Made by a program: the position numbers and the translations under genes. Under the pieces are notes generated by a model that did not search any database, was not told the origin of the DNA, and saw nothing but the letters and a program-made list of their open reading frames with translations. DNA of 64,000 nucleotides from Streptomyces marincola (GTDB taxonomy: Bacteria; Actinomycetota; Actinomycetes; Streptomycetales; Streptomycetaceae), in NCBI RefSeq assembly GCF_020410765.1, contig NZ_CP084541.1:1855001-1919000 (forward strand). Direction: 5' to 3'. Within the stretch, counting starts at the first letter, position 1, and each line of letters begins with the position of its first letter. Below, one piece after another: positions 18,669-26,581 of the stretch.

Positions 18669-19534
18669 CCGACCCGCTGGACGCGCTCGGGCAGGTGCCC
18701 CCCGCTGTGGCCTACGTGCTGCTCGCGGTGGTGGTGCTGACCGAGTCGATCCTGCTGGTCGGCGCGTTCGTGCCCACCCTGACCCTGCTGCTGACGGCCG
18801 GCGCGCTCTCCCGCGCCGGGGACCTCAACCTGCTTCTCGTCATCGCGGTCGCCGCGTGCGCCGTGGTGGCGGGGGACTGCCTCGGGCACCGCACGGGCCG
18901 GGTGCTGGGCGAGCGGCTGCGTGCCGGGCGCCTGGCCCGCCGGGTGCCTGACGCGGCCTGGCAGCGGGCGGAGCACCTGATGGAACGGCGCGGCGGGCAG
19001 GCCGTCTTCGTGTCGCGCTTCGTGCCCGTGGTGCGCACCGTCACCCCGCACGTGGCGGGTGCGGCCCGGCTGCCCTACCGCCGCATCGCCCCGTACAGCG
19101 CCGTGGCCGCGGTGCTGTGGGCGGGGGCCGAGGCGGGCGCGGGGTACGCGGCGGCTCCCGCGCTCGAACGCGTTCTGGTGTTCGGCGGCCCGCTGCTGGC
19201 CGCGGTGCTCGCGGCGGGCGCGGGGATCGCGTTCGTCTGGGTGCGGCTGCGCCGGCGGCGGCGCGGCGGGCCGCCGGGCCGCGGCGGCGCGCCGACGCCG
19301 GGCGGGCCGCCCGGGGGCGACGGGCCGCAGGACCAGCCGCCCTCCCAGGAGCCGGGGGACGCGGCGCCGCACGCGCCGTCGCTGCGCATCTCGCGCCCCG
19401 AGGGCGCCCGCCACGGCCCGACCGGCCTCCCGGCACCGGTGCCCGGTCGGCGCCGGGGCCGACCGGGCACCGGGCCGCGGTTCAGGCGCCGGTGTACTGC
19501 CCGGCGAACTCCGCGCTCGGCGGAATGGGCGTGA
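18665..19534 (+). CDS. DedA-family membrane protein
   Basis: 289 residues from GTG 18665, coupled to the methyltransferase. The first ~205 residues are DedA (SNARE-associated/VTT fold): membrane segments at AYVLLAVVVLTESILLVGAF and LLLVIAVAACAVVAGD, re-entrant motif AGDCLGHRTGR, and the key FVSRFVPVVRTVTPHVAG with its Arg residues. Family members are lipid or undecaprenyl-phosphate flippases and affect envelope stress and drug tolerance. The last ~80 residues are a basic, Pro/Gly/Arg-rich tail that overlaps the convergent VOC gene by 53 bases, which suggests the tail is a recent extension. Confidence 0.85.
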   Translation: MTDPLDALGQVPPAVAYVLLAVVVLTESILLVGAFVPTLTLLLTAGALSRAGDLNLLLVIAVAACAVVAGDCLGHRTGRVLGERLRAGRLARRVPDAAWQRAEHLMERRGGQAVFVSRFVPVVRTVTPHVAGAARLPYRRIAPYSAVAAVLWAGAEAGAGYAAAPALERVLVFGGPLLAAVLAAGAGIAFVWVRLRRRRRGGPPGRGGAPTPGGPPGGDGPQDQPPSQEPGDAAPHAPSLRISRPEGARHGPTGLPAPVPGRRRGRPGTGPRFRRRCTARRTPRSAEWA

Positions 19535-19898
19535 TGACGTCCACCAGGACGCCCGCCGGATCGGCGACGATGAAGTGGCGCTGCCCGAAGTCCTCGCTGC
19601 GCAGCGGGAGAACGGGCCGCAGCCCGGCGCGGACCACCAGGCGTTCCCACTCCGCGTCCACGTCGTCCACCTCGAAGTTGAGCAGCAGCCCGGCGGCCGG
19701 GGCGCGGTGGCCCTCGGGGAGCGTCGGGTGGGCCGGGTCGAGCAGCGCCAGCTCGTACCCCTGCTCGCCGGGGTGGCGCAGACTCACGTACCAGTCGGCC
19801 TCGAACGTGGTGCGGAACCCGAAGCACCCCGTGTAGAAGGCATGGCACTCGGCCAGCCGGTCCGTGCAGATCACCGGATAGAAGCCGCTCACCCGCAT
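19482..19898 (-). CDS. VOC-family glyoxalase/bleomycin-resistance-like protein
   Basis: 138 residues from ATG 19898, with AAAGGTGG upstream. It has the VOC pattern: VSGFYPVICTDRLAECHAFY at the start, LLLNFEVDDVDAEWERL in the middle, and FIVADPAGVLVDVITPI near the end. Single-domain members dimerise and may bind a small molecule or metal. It is transcribed away from a TetR gene, and two palindromic operators occupy the 81 bases between them. So it is probably the TetR regulator's target, perhaps a detoxification or drug-binding protein. Confidence 0.82.
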   Translation of the reverse strand: MRVSGFYPVICTDRLAECHAFYTGCFGFRTTFEADWYVSLRHPGEQGYELALLDPAHPTLPEGHRAPAAGLLLNFEVDDVDAEWERLVVRAGLRPVLPLRSEDFGQRHFIVADPAGVLVDVITPIPPSAEFAGQYTGA

Positions 19899-19912
19899 GC
19901 GGGCACCACCTT

Positions 19913-19933
19913 TCACATACCATCGGTATGTGA
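19913..19933. promoter_or_regulatory. TetR operator 1
   Basis: Perfect inverted repeat TCACATACC-ATC-GGTATGTGA: 9-base arms, 3-base spacer, in the shared promoter of the VOC and TetR genes. It begins 15 bases upstream of the VOC start codon, so a bound repressor would block that gene directly. Confidence 0.8.
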
Positions 19934-19942
19934 AGAACCATC

Positions 19943-19963
19943 TCACATACCGTCGGTATGTCA
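19943..19963. promoter_or_regulatory. TetR operator 2
   Basis: Inverted repeat TCACATACC-GTC-GGTATGTCA with one mismatch against operator 1. Its centre is 30 bases from the first, about three helical turns, so two dimers would sit on the same DNA face. It ends 16 bases before the TetR start codon, which fits autoregulation. Confidence 0.8.
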
Positions 19964-19979
19964 ACTGGTGGAGGGCGTC

Positions 19980-20573
19980 ATGACCGGCCGAGGGGTCAGG
20001 GAGCAGCAACGCGCGCGGACCCGGCGGGCCCTGCTGCACGAGGCCGCGCGCCTGTTCGCGGACCGGGGGTACGCCGCCGTGGGCCTGACGGACGTCGTCG
20101 CCGCGGCCGGGGTCACCAAGGGCGCGCTCTACCACCACTTCGGCGGCAAGGCCGACCTCTTCCGCGCGGTCCTTGAGGAGGTGCAGCGGGACGTGGGCCG
20201 CCGGGTGGCGGACGCCGCGGGCGCGCACGAGGACCCGTGGGACCGGCTGACCGCCGGCTGCCAGGAGTTCCTCACCGCGAGCACCGCGCCCGAGGTGCGC
20301 CGCATCATGCTCGTGGACGGGCCCGCCGTGCTCGGCTGGAACGACTGGCGCGCGATGGACGAGGCCGCGTCCGCCCGCCATCTCACCGACGTCCTCCAAG
20401 AGTTGGTCGAGCTCGGCACCATTCCGCGGCAGCCCGTCGCCCCGCTCGCGCGGCTGCTGTCCGGCGGCATGAACGAGGCGGCCCTGTGGCTGGCCTCGAC
20501 CTCGTCCCCCGCCGACCTCGCCGACACCAGGGCCGCGCTCGACCGGCTGCTCGCCGGGCTGCGCGCCCGGTGA
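19980..20573 (+). CDS. TetR-family transcriptional regulator
   Basis: 197 residues from ATG 19980, preceded by GGTGGAGG. The N-terminal HTH is textbook: RRALLHEAARLFADRGYAAV, then LTDVVAAAGVTKGALYHHFG. The C-terminal ligand domain has the segment VRRIMLVDGPAVLGWNDWR, common in the TetR_C_13/AcrR-like actinobacterial group. Ligand binding should release it from the two palindromes between this gene and the VOC gene. No efflux pump adjoins, which is unusual for this class. Confidence 0.9.
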   Translation: MTGRGVREQQRARTRRALLHEAARLFADRGYAAVGLTDVVAAAGVTKGALYHHFGGKADLFRAVLEEVQRDVGRRVADAAGAHEDPWDRLTAGCQEFLTASTAPEVRRIMLVDGPAVLGWNDWRAMDEAASARHLTDVLQELVELGTIPRQPVAPLARLLSGGMNEAALWLASTSSPADLADTRAALDRLLAGLRAR

Positions 20574-20655
20574 CCGGCGGGGCTTCGGGAACGGGCCACC
20601 GACGGCTTCCGGCCGCCCGCCGCCGCGCCCGGCGGCGGGCGCGCATCATGGACGG

Positions 20656-21519
20656 GTGAGCAGCGACCCCGCGCAGGACGCGGCACCGTTCGCGCAGGCA
20701 CCGTCGGCGGAAGTCCCGTCGGCGGAAGTCTCGTTCGCGCGGGCCCCGTTCACGGAGGCCCTGAACGCGCTCGGCCCGTTCTTCTCGGTCCGGCAGCACG
20801 CGGCGGGCGCCGCGCCCCGGCCGCCGTGGCAGCCGATGTCCCGCCTCGCGCCGGGCTCCGACGCACTGCTCGAACACGTCGCCGCCGTCCGCGCCGGGCT
20901 CGCCCGCACGCACGGCGTTCCGCCGGAACGGGTCGAGTCCCGCGTCGCGGCGTCCGTCGCCCACCTGGGGCTCGCCGCCCGGCTCCTCTCCCCCGCGCTC
21001 GCCCTCGCCGTCCTGCGCCGGCGGGCCCTCGCGGGCTCGCTCGACGCCCTGTGGTGGCAGCCGGTGCTCGGCCGGCCCGTTCCGCTGTCCGTCGCCGCCG
21101 AGGACACAGGCGCGGGCGCCGAGGGCACGGGCGGCGGAGGGCCCGGCACCGCGCACGCCGACGCCTCGCCCGCCGCGTTCCTCGGCACCTACCTGGCCGA
21201 CGGGCCCGTCGCGGGTCTCGACGCCGCGTTCGCGTCGCTCTCCGTCCCGCCCGCGGTGCTGCGCGGCAACGTGGCCTCCGCGCTGCACGGCGCCACCGCC
21301 GCGTTCGCCGCTGGCGCGGGTCCTGGCCCCGCGGCCACCGCCCGCGCGGCCCTGACGCGCCTGCTCACCGGGCCCGCGCTGCGGGGCGCGGTCGGGACGG
21401 CGCCGAACGGCGCGTTCCGGCGCCGCAGTTGCTGCCTCATCTACCGCGCCGCGCCGGACCGGGCGGGGCCCGTGTGCGGGGACTGCGTTCTGCTCGACCG
21501 GAGGCGCGGCAGGGGCTGA
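20656..21519 (+). CDS. FhuF-like ferric siderophore reductase, [2Fe-2S] protein
   Basis: 287 residues from GTG 20656. The C-terminus carries Cys-Cys, 13 residues, then Cys-x2-Cys (RRRSCCLIYR ... PVCGDCVLL). This is the FhuF-type cysteine motif that binds a [2Fe-2S] cluster and reduces ferric siderophores in the cytoplasm. The rest is Ala-rich and mostly helical, with the LAPGSDALLEHV segment seen in actinobacterial members. No siderophore transport or biosynthesis gene is nearby, so it probably serves siderophores handled elsewhere in the genome. The ribosome site is weak. Confidence 0.75.
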   Translation: MSSDPAQDAAPFAQAPSAEVPSAEVSFARAPFTEALNALGPFFSVRQHAAGAAPRPPWQPMSRLAPGSDALLEHVAAVRAGLARTHGVPPERVESRVAASVAHLGLAARLLSPALALAVLRRRALAGSLDALWWQPVLGRPVPLSVAAEDTGAGAEGTGGGGPGTAHADASPAAFLGTYLADGPVAGLDAAFASLSVPPAVLRGNVASALHGATAAFAAGAGPGPAATARAALTRLLTGPALRGAVGTAPNGAFRRRSCCLIYRAAPDRAGPVCGDCVLLDRRRGRG

Positions 21520-21578
21520 CCGGCCGGCGCGGCACTAGGATGTGCGGCGGCAGGCAGGTCTTGAGGGGGGATCAGGAC

Positions 21579-24500
21579 ATGCGGGACGGGGAAACCGTCA
21601 ACCTGTTCAGCGGCAACGCCGGTGTCGTCGTCCAGTTCCGCGACATCTACGGCGACATGCACTTCCACCTGCCGCCGTCGCCGACAGCCGCGGAACGGGC
21701 CGCGCACGCGCTGGCCGAGGCCGTGTTCCGGCAGTGGCGCGAGGAGGCCAAGGTCTGGGACGTGGGCGGCGACCGGCCGCTGCTCGCGGTGGAGTGGCGG
21801 GCGCGCGAACGCCGCGTCGACCACCCGGAGAACGTCGGCGGCGTCGTCGACGGAACGGCCGAGGAACCCGGGGCCCTGCTCACGTCGTTCCTCGCCCTCC
21901 CGCAGCGCAGGCTGGCGATCCTGGGCGGCGCGGGCTCTGGCAAGACGGCGCTCGCGATCATGCTGATCCTCGACCTGCTCAAACGCCGGCTGACGGGCGC
22001 CGACGCCGCGCTGCCCGTGCCCGTCCTGCTGTCGCTGTCCGACTGGGACCCGGACCGCGAGGAGTTCGGCGCGTGGCTCGTGCGGCGGGTGACCGAGGAC
22101 TACCCGGGGCTGCCCCGCGTGGACGGCCGCCACCCGGCGCGGGCGCTGTGGCAGGCCGGTCCCTCCGCGCGGCTGCTGCCGGTGCTCGACGGGCTCGACG
22201 AGATGCCGCGCGAACGCCAGGCGGCGGCCGTGCGGGCGCTCAACCGGGCGCTGTACGAGGGGCATCCGCTGATCATCACCTCGCGCACGGAGGAGTTCGA
22301 CGCGCTCGCGCGGCACCACGTACTGCGGTCCGCCGCCGCGATCGAGGCCCAGCAGGTCGCGCCGCGGCACGCCGTCGACTACCTGCGGCGCAGCGCGGCA
22401 CCCGAGACGCTGGGCCGCTGGGAGCCGCTGTTCACCGAGATGCTGAGCCGGCCGGACGGGCCGGCGGCCACCGCGCTGTCCACGCCGCTCATGCTGTGGC
22501 TGGCGCGCACGGTCCACGCCAGGCCGTGGTCGGAGCCCGCCCGGCTCGCCGACCCGGCCGCCTTCCCCACCCGGCAGGCGGTGGAGGACCACCTGCTCGA
22601 CGCGTTCGTGCCCGCGGTCTTCAGCGGCGAACTGCTGGTCTCCGGCGACCGCAAGGAGCCGCCGCGCCGCTGGTCTCCGGCGCGGGCGCGGCGCTGGCTG
22701 GGCCACCTGGCGGGCCACGCGGAACGGCAGGGCACCACGGAGCTGGCCTGGTGGCGCCTGCACCAGTCGTTCCTGCCGCGCGTCCTGGCCCTTCCCGCCC
22801 TCGTGCTGCTCGGCCTCGCGGTGTCGGAGACCGCGGCCCGGCTGGCCGACCTGTACCTCGCCGAGCGCGGCGAGGTCGCGTGGTTCGACGACGTCACGAT
22901 CCCCCTTTCGATCTGGACCGCCCTGCTCAACGGCGTGACGCTCGGCCTCGCGCTGCAACTGCTCGTTCGCATCTGGTACATGGACTACCGGTTCGGCCGG
23001 CCGCGCAGACAGGCGAGCCCGCTGCGGATGTGGGCGGCGCTGCGTTCCGCGGCGCAGGCCACCACGCCGGGCCGGGCGGCCGTCAGCGTGCTGCTGGTGG
23101 CCGCCGTGGTGGGCCTGTACCTGGCCAGCGCCGGGCTCGTGGCGGAGGAGTCCGGGCTGCGGGAGCGGTTCTTCGCCCAGGCGGCCGGTCTCGTGGCCGC
23201 CGCGGCGCTCACCCTCCTGTTCGCCGCGCCGTCCACCACCGAGGAGGAGGCGGTCACCCCGGGCCGGCTGATGCGCGGCGAGCACATGGCCGTGCTGTTC
23301 ACGCTGTGCGTCACCGGCCCCGTGGTCGGGCTCGCCCTCGGCGGCCCCGTGTGGCGGGAGGACGCCGGGCAGGGCATCGCGCTCGGGGCCGCGGGGTGGC
23401 TCGGGGCCGTCACGATGCTCGTCGGCGTCAGCCCGTGGAGCCGCTGGCTGCTGGCCAGGGGCAGCCTCGCGCTGACCGGCCGCGTGCCCTGGTCGCTGAT
23501 GCGGTTCATGAAGGACGCGCGCGCCCAAGGCGTGCTGCGCGAGACCGGCGGCACCTACCAGTTCCGCAACATCCGCCTCCAACGGCGGCTCGCCGCGGGC
23601 ACCTCGACCGGTCCCGCGCCCGTCCTCGGCCGCCGCGCCGCAGGGCGGGCGCCCGTGCTGCCGCCCGACGCCGTCACCCTGCTGTGGGGCGGCGGCGTCG
23701 AGATCGCGATCAGGCAACGCAGGCTCGTGCTCGGCCCCTTGCTGGTGCTGATGCCCGCGGCGGGCCTGTGGACGCTCCAGATCGCGGCCCGCGACGGCAC
23801 CGAGGCGCTGCCCGTGATCTGGGCGCCGGCGTTCTTCCTCTTCTCCTTCGGCGGCCTCTTCGCCTTCACGGCCTACGTCATGCCGCGCCGCAGGGACACG
23901 TTGCGGATCACCCCCGACCACATCGAGTGCCGGACCGGCCGGTTGCGCCGGGAGCGGTACGCGTGGAAATACGTCGAGGAGGTCGCCGTTCGCCGGACCA
24001 GGGCGCGCGGCGTGGACACGCGCCTGTACGGCGTGCACGTCCGGCTGCACCCGGGCGCGCCGCGCGGGCGCCGGGTGGCCAGGAGCGACGGGCCGTGGTA
24101 CGTGGTGTGCAGCCTGGGGCTGCGTCCGGTGCTGCCCTGGCAGACGGAGGCGGCGTTGCGGCACTTCGCCGCCGAACGGTGGCGGCCCCCTGCCCTGTCC
24201 TCGCTGCCCGACATCCCGGCCGGGGCGGCCAGCACCGACTGGGCGCACTGGGAGAGCGAGTTGCGTCGGCAGGGCGCGCGCGAGGAGCGTGAGCCGCCAC
24301 GGAACGCCGCGCCCTCTCCGGCGCTCGTGCCCCAGGAGCGGACGCTGCCCGTCAGGACCGGGGGCGGGCCACTCCACCGGGCGCTGCTGGCACTCGCCGG
24401 CGCGGCCTTCGCGGCGGCCACCGTTCCGCCGCTCCTGACCGGCCTCGCGGACACGGGCGACTTCCCGGGCTGGGCGGTAGCGGTCGCGTTCGCGGGCCTG

Positions 24501-25142
24501 ATGCTGGTGAAGTTCGACTCCCCGGAGGCGTTCTCCGGCGGGACGGCGGCCGTGCTGCGCGTCGTGTGCGCGCTCTCGGCCGGCCTGTCGGCCGCCGCCG
24601 CGCTCGCGGTCACCGCGCCGCCCGACCCCGACCCGCTGAGCTGGACCGACCTGGCGGGCATCGTCGTGCTCGCCCTCGGCCTGCTGATCTGCGGGGCCCG
24701 GCTGCTGGCCCACGCCACGCGCCGCACGCGCCGCCTGTGGATCATGGGCAACGCGCTGACCGGTCTCGTCCTCGGCTACGCCGTCGCGGCCTCGGCGGCG
24801 GCGCCCGGCACGCCGGGCCTCGCGGCCTTCCTGGCGTACGTCACGGCCGCGGTCCTGTTCACCGTGGGCTTCGTCATCGCCTTGTTCTCCGGCGCCGACG
24901 GGAAGACCGAGCAACTCATGGTCCCCAGCGGGAAGTCCTACGTCGCGACTCCCCCGACCACGCCGGGGCTGGTGGCCTGGTACGTCCTGGTCGCCACGAC
25001 CATGCTGGCGGGCAGCGCCTACGCGGCGCTCGCGGGCGGGTCCGCGGTGTGCTGGATTCTGGCCGTGGGCGGCTCCGTCCTGGGCGTCCCGGTCGTGCTC
25101 GGATCCATCTGGTCGGGCCGGCGCGCGGGCGCCACGACCTGA
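21579..25142 (+). CDS. Large membrane-bound NACHT-type NTPase
   Basis: 1187 residues from ATG 21579, with GGGGGATCAGGAC upstream. The first ~35 residues hold NLFSGNAGVVVQFRDIYGDM, a short motif often seen at the start of actinobacterial STAND/NACHT conflict proteins. The P-loop is GGAGSGKTALA (~115-125) and Walker B with the NACHT acidic end is LLPVLDGLDEM (~198-208); sensor LIITSRTEEF follows. From ~400 to ~640 are six or so membrane segments. Residues ~690-870 include two more segments and a bacterial PH-like stretch (ITPDHIECRTGRLRRERYAW). The C-terminal ~250 residues add further membrane segments. NACHT proteins act as defence or signalling switches. A pore-forming or membrane-anchored effector is an inference. 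Confidence 0.75.
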   Translation: MRDGETVNLFSGNAGVVVQFRDIYGDMHFHLPPSPTAAERAAHALAEAVFRQWREEAKVWDVGGDRPLLAVEWRARERRVDHPENVGGVVDGTAEEPGALLTSFLALPQRRLAILGGAGSGKTALAIMLILDLLKRRLTGADAALPVPVLLSLSDWDPDREEFGAWLVRRVTEDYPGLPRVDGRHPARALWQAGPSARLLPVLDGLDEMPRERQAAAVRALNRALYEGHPLIITSRTEEFDALARHHVLRSAAAIEAQQVAPRHAVDYLRRSAAPETLGRWEPLFTEMLSRPDGPAATALSTPLMLWLARTVHARPWSEPARLADPAAFPTRQAVEDHLLDAFVPAVFSGELLVSGDRKEPPRRWSPARARRWLGHLAGHAERQGTTELAWWRLHQSFLPRVLALPALVLLGLAVSETAARLADLYLAERGEVAWFDDVTIPLSIWTALLNGVTLGLALQLLVRIWYMDYRFGRPRRQASPLRMWAALRSAAQATTPGRAAVSVLLVAAVVGLYLASAGLVAEESGLRERFFAQAAGLVAAAALTLLFAAPSTTEEEAVTPGRLMRGEHMAVLFTLCVTGPVVGLALGGPVWREDAGQGIALGAAGWLGAVTMLVGVSPWSRWLLARGSLALTGRVPWSLMRFMKDARAQGVLRETGGTYQFRNIRLQRRLAAGTSTGPAPVLGRRAAGRAPVLPPDAVTLLWGGGVEIAIRQRRLVLGPLLVLMPAAGLWTLQIAARDGTEALPVIWAPAFFLFSFGGLFAFTAYVMPRRRDTLRITPDHIECRTGRLRRERYAWKYVEEVAVRRTRARGVDTRLYGVHVRLHPGAPRGRRVARSDGPWYVVCSLGLRPVLPWQTEAALRHFAAERWRPPALSSLPDIPAGAASTDWAHWESELRRQGAREEREPPRNAAPSPALVPQERTLPVRTGGGPLHRALLALAGAAFAAATVPPLLTGLADTGDFPGWAVAVAFAGLMLVKFDSPEAFSGGTAAVLRVVCALSAGLSAAAALAVTAPPDPDPLSWTDLAGIVVLALGLLICGARLLAHATRRTRRLWIMGNALTGLVLGYAVAASAAAPGTPGLAAFLAYVTAAVLFTVGFVIALFSGADGKTEQLMVPSGKSYVATPPTTPGLVAWYVLVATTMLAGSAYAALAGGSAVCWILAVGGSVLGVPVVLGSIWSGRRAGATT

Positions 25143-25150
25143 TCCGGACG

Positions 25151-25170
25151 CCGTTTCCCTCGGGGAACGG
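25151..25170 (+). terminator. Terminator hairpin after the NACHT gene
   Basis: CCGTTTCCC..GGGAACGG forms an 8-9 bp stem with one G-U pair, 8 bases after the NACHT stop and before the next gene's promoter. Confidence 0.5.
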
Positions 25171-25292
25171 CCTGTGCACACCCGGACCGCGACTTTAGTT
25201 GAACCCTTGACAACTAGCCCGTCCGGGGGGAGCGTTGCCCCGGCAACGCAACACCGTGTCAGCTCCTCATCGCGCTGTGGAAGGTGTCAAGC

Positions 25293-25649
25293 ATGCACAA
25301 GCAACGGACCACGAAGTGGTCGGCCGCCCTGGCCGCGACCGCGGCCGTCCTGGTGACCGGCGTCGCCGCCGCGGGTCCCGCGTCCGCCGACGAACCGCCC
25401 CTGGGGCAGGGCGAGGTCGCGTTCTGGGAGGAGGCGGCGTTCGGCAGCGAGTACGTGCGGTACGTCGATCCCGGGTCCGAGTGCGTCAACCTGCCGTTCT
25501 CCACCCGCATGATCGCCAACATGGTCGGCCCGATCGACGTCCACGCCGGGCCCGACTGCACGGGCGGCACGTACCACTCCCCCGACAGAGACCTGCACCA
25601 GTTCCCCGGCACGTTCCGGGGCCTGAGCTTCCGGGTCGTCTCCGGCTGA
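25293..25649 (+). CDS. Secreted peptidase-inhibitor I36/crystallin-like protein
   Basis: 118 residues from ATG 25293, with GGAAGG upstream (GTG 25284 also in frame). A Sec signal peptide ends at GPASADE (~35). The mature part has the beta/gamma-crystallin-like pattern of inhibitor family I36: GEVAFWEEAAFGSEYVRY, two cysteines (SECVNL and PDCTGG), and a second motif TYHSPDRDLHQFPGTF. Streptomyces homologues include small secreted metalloprotease inhibitors, but many have no known target. It stands alone, flanked by terminators. Confidence 0.7.
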   Translation: MHKQRTTKWSAALAATAAVLVTGVAAAGPASADEPPLGQGEVAFWEEAAFGSEYVRYVDPGSECVNLPFSTRMIANMVGPIDVHAGPDCTGGTYHSPDRDLHQFPGTFRGLSFRVVSG

Positions 25650-25656
25650 CGCCCGG

Positions 25657-25687
25657 CCGGCCCCGGCACCCACAGGGCCGGGGCCGG
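25657..25687. terminator. Bidirectional terminator hairpin
   Basis: Perfect 10-bp stem, 25657-25666 with 25678-25687, 11-base loop, between the convergent inhibitor gene (stop 25649) and the acetyltransferase gene (stop 25691). Confidence 0.7.
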
Positions 25688-25690
25688 GGC

Positions 25691-26365
25691 TTACTCGGGG
25701 CCGGGCCGGTCCGCACGTCGGCGTTCGGCCTCGATCGCGGCGACCTCGGCCGGTGTCCCGCCCATGAGGGTGGCGGCGTGCTCGGTGATCAACTCGACGG
25801 GCCAGTCCCACCACCGCGCCCGCAGCAGCAGGCCCACCTCGTCGGGCGTGAACCGGGTCCTGATGTGCCGGGCCGGATTCCCGGCGACGACGGCGTACGG
25901 CTCGACATCCCGCGTCACCACCGCGTGCGCGGCCACGACGGCGCCGTCCCCCACGGCGACCCCCGGCATGACCGTCGCGCCCCGGCCGATCCACACGTCG
26001 TTGCCGACGCGGGTGTCGGGCGGCTGCTCGATCGACAGATAGGTGTCGAGCGTGCGTTCCGCCCAGGCGCCGCCGAACATCGTGAACGGATACGTCGACG
26101 GCCCCACCATCGGATGGTTCCCCGCCGGCATCAGGAACGTCGCACCGGTCGCGATCGTCGTGAACCGCCCGATCACCAACCGCTGCGGACCGTAGTTGTA
26201 CAGAACGTTCCCCACCTCGAACGGCACACCGGAGCCGCCGTCGTCGTAGTACGTGAACTCCCCCACCTCGATGAACTCGGACGTCACCTGGTTGGCGAGG
26301 AAGACCACGTTCGTCAGGTCGGGACGCGACGACGGGTGCAACTGGGCGGGATCGGGCACGGACAT
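25691..26365 (-). CDS. CatB/Vat-type O-acetyltransferase
   Basis: 224 residues from ATG 26365; ATG 26374 is an alternative. Hexapeptide left-handed beta-helix of the xenobiotic acetyltransferase class: VGEFTYYDD at the start, catalytic His in PAGNHPMVGPSTYPF, then GNDVWIGRGATVMPGVAVGD, VTRDVEPYAVVAGNPAR and the C-terminal helix LLLRARWWDWPVELI. These match streptogramin and chloramphenicol O-acetyltransferases and related sugar enzymes. Acetyl-CoA would donate to a hydroxyl. Whether it confers resistance is unknown; many genomic homologues do not. Convergent with the inhibitor gene. Confidence 0.85.
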   Translation of the reverse strand: MSVPDPAQLHPSSRPDLTNVVFLANQVTSEFIEVGEFTYYDDGGSGVPFEVGNVLYNYGPQRLVIGRFTTIATGATFLMPAGNHPMVGPSTYPFTMFGGAWAERTLDTYLSIEQPPDTRVGNDVWIGRGATVMPGVAVGDGAVVAAHAVVTRDVEPYAVVAGNPARHIRTRFTPDEVGLLLRARWWDWPVELITEHAATLMGGTPAEVAAIEAERRRADRPGPE

Positions 26366-26581
26366 GCCCACCATGCTCCCCCGCCCACCCCGCCCCGCAC
26401 GAACCATTTACCCCGAACGCGTCACGCGACGTCGCGCCAGGCGGCCCGTTCCCCTACCCCTGACCGGTGTGTTTCGCCCTTTCACCCGGAAGTCGCGCCT
26501 TGCGCGCGGGCATTGTCCGACGTTCGCACGTATCTCGCCGGGGTACGGTTTCGGTGTCGAATACGACTGGAGCCATCCACC

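Noticed and set aside
25207..25212. TTGACA, a perfect -35 hexamer before the inhibitor gene
   Set aside because: No -10-like sequence at 16-18 bases downstream; the following stretch is GC-rich.
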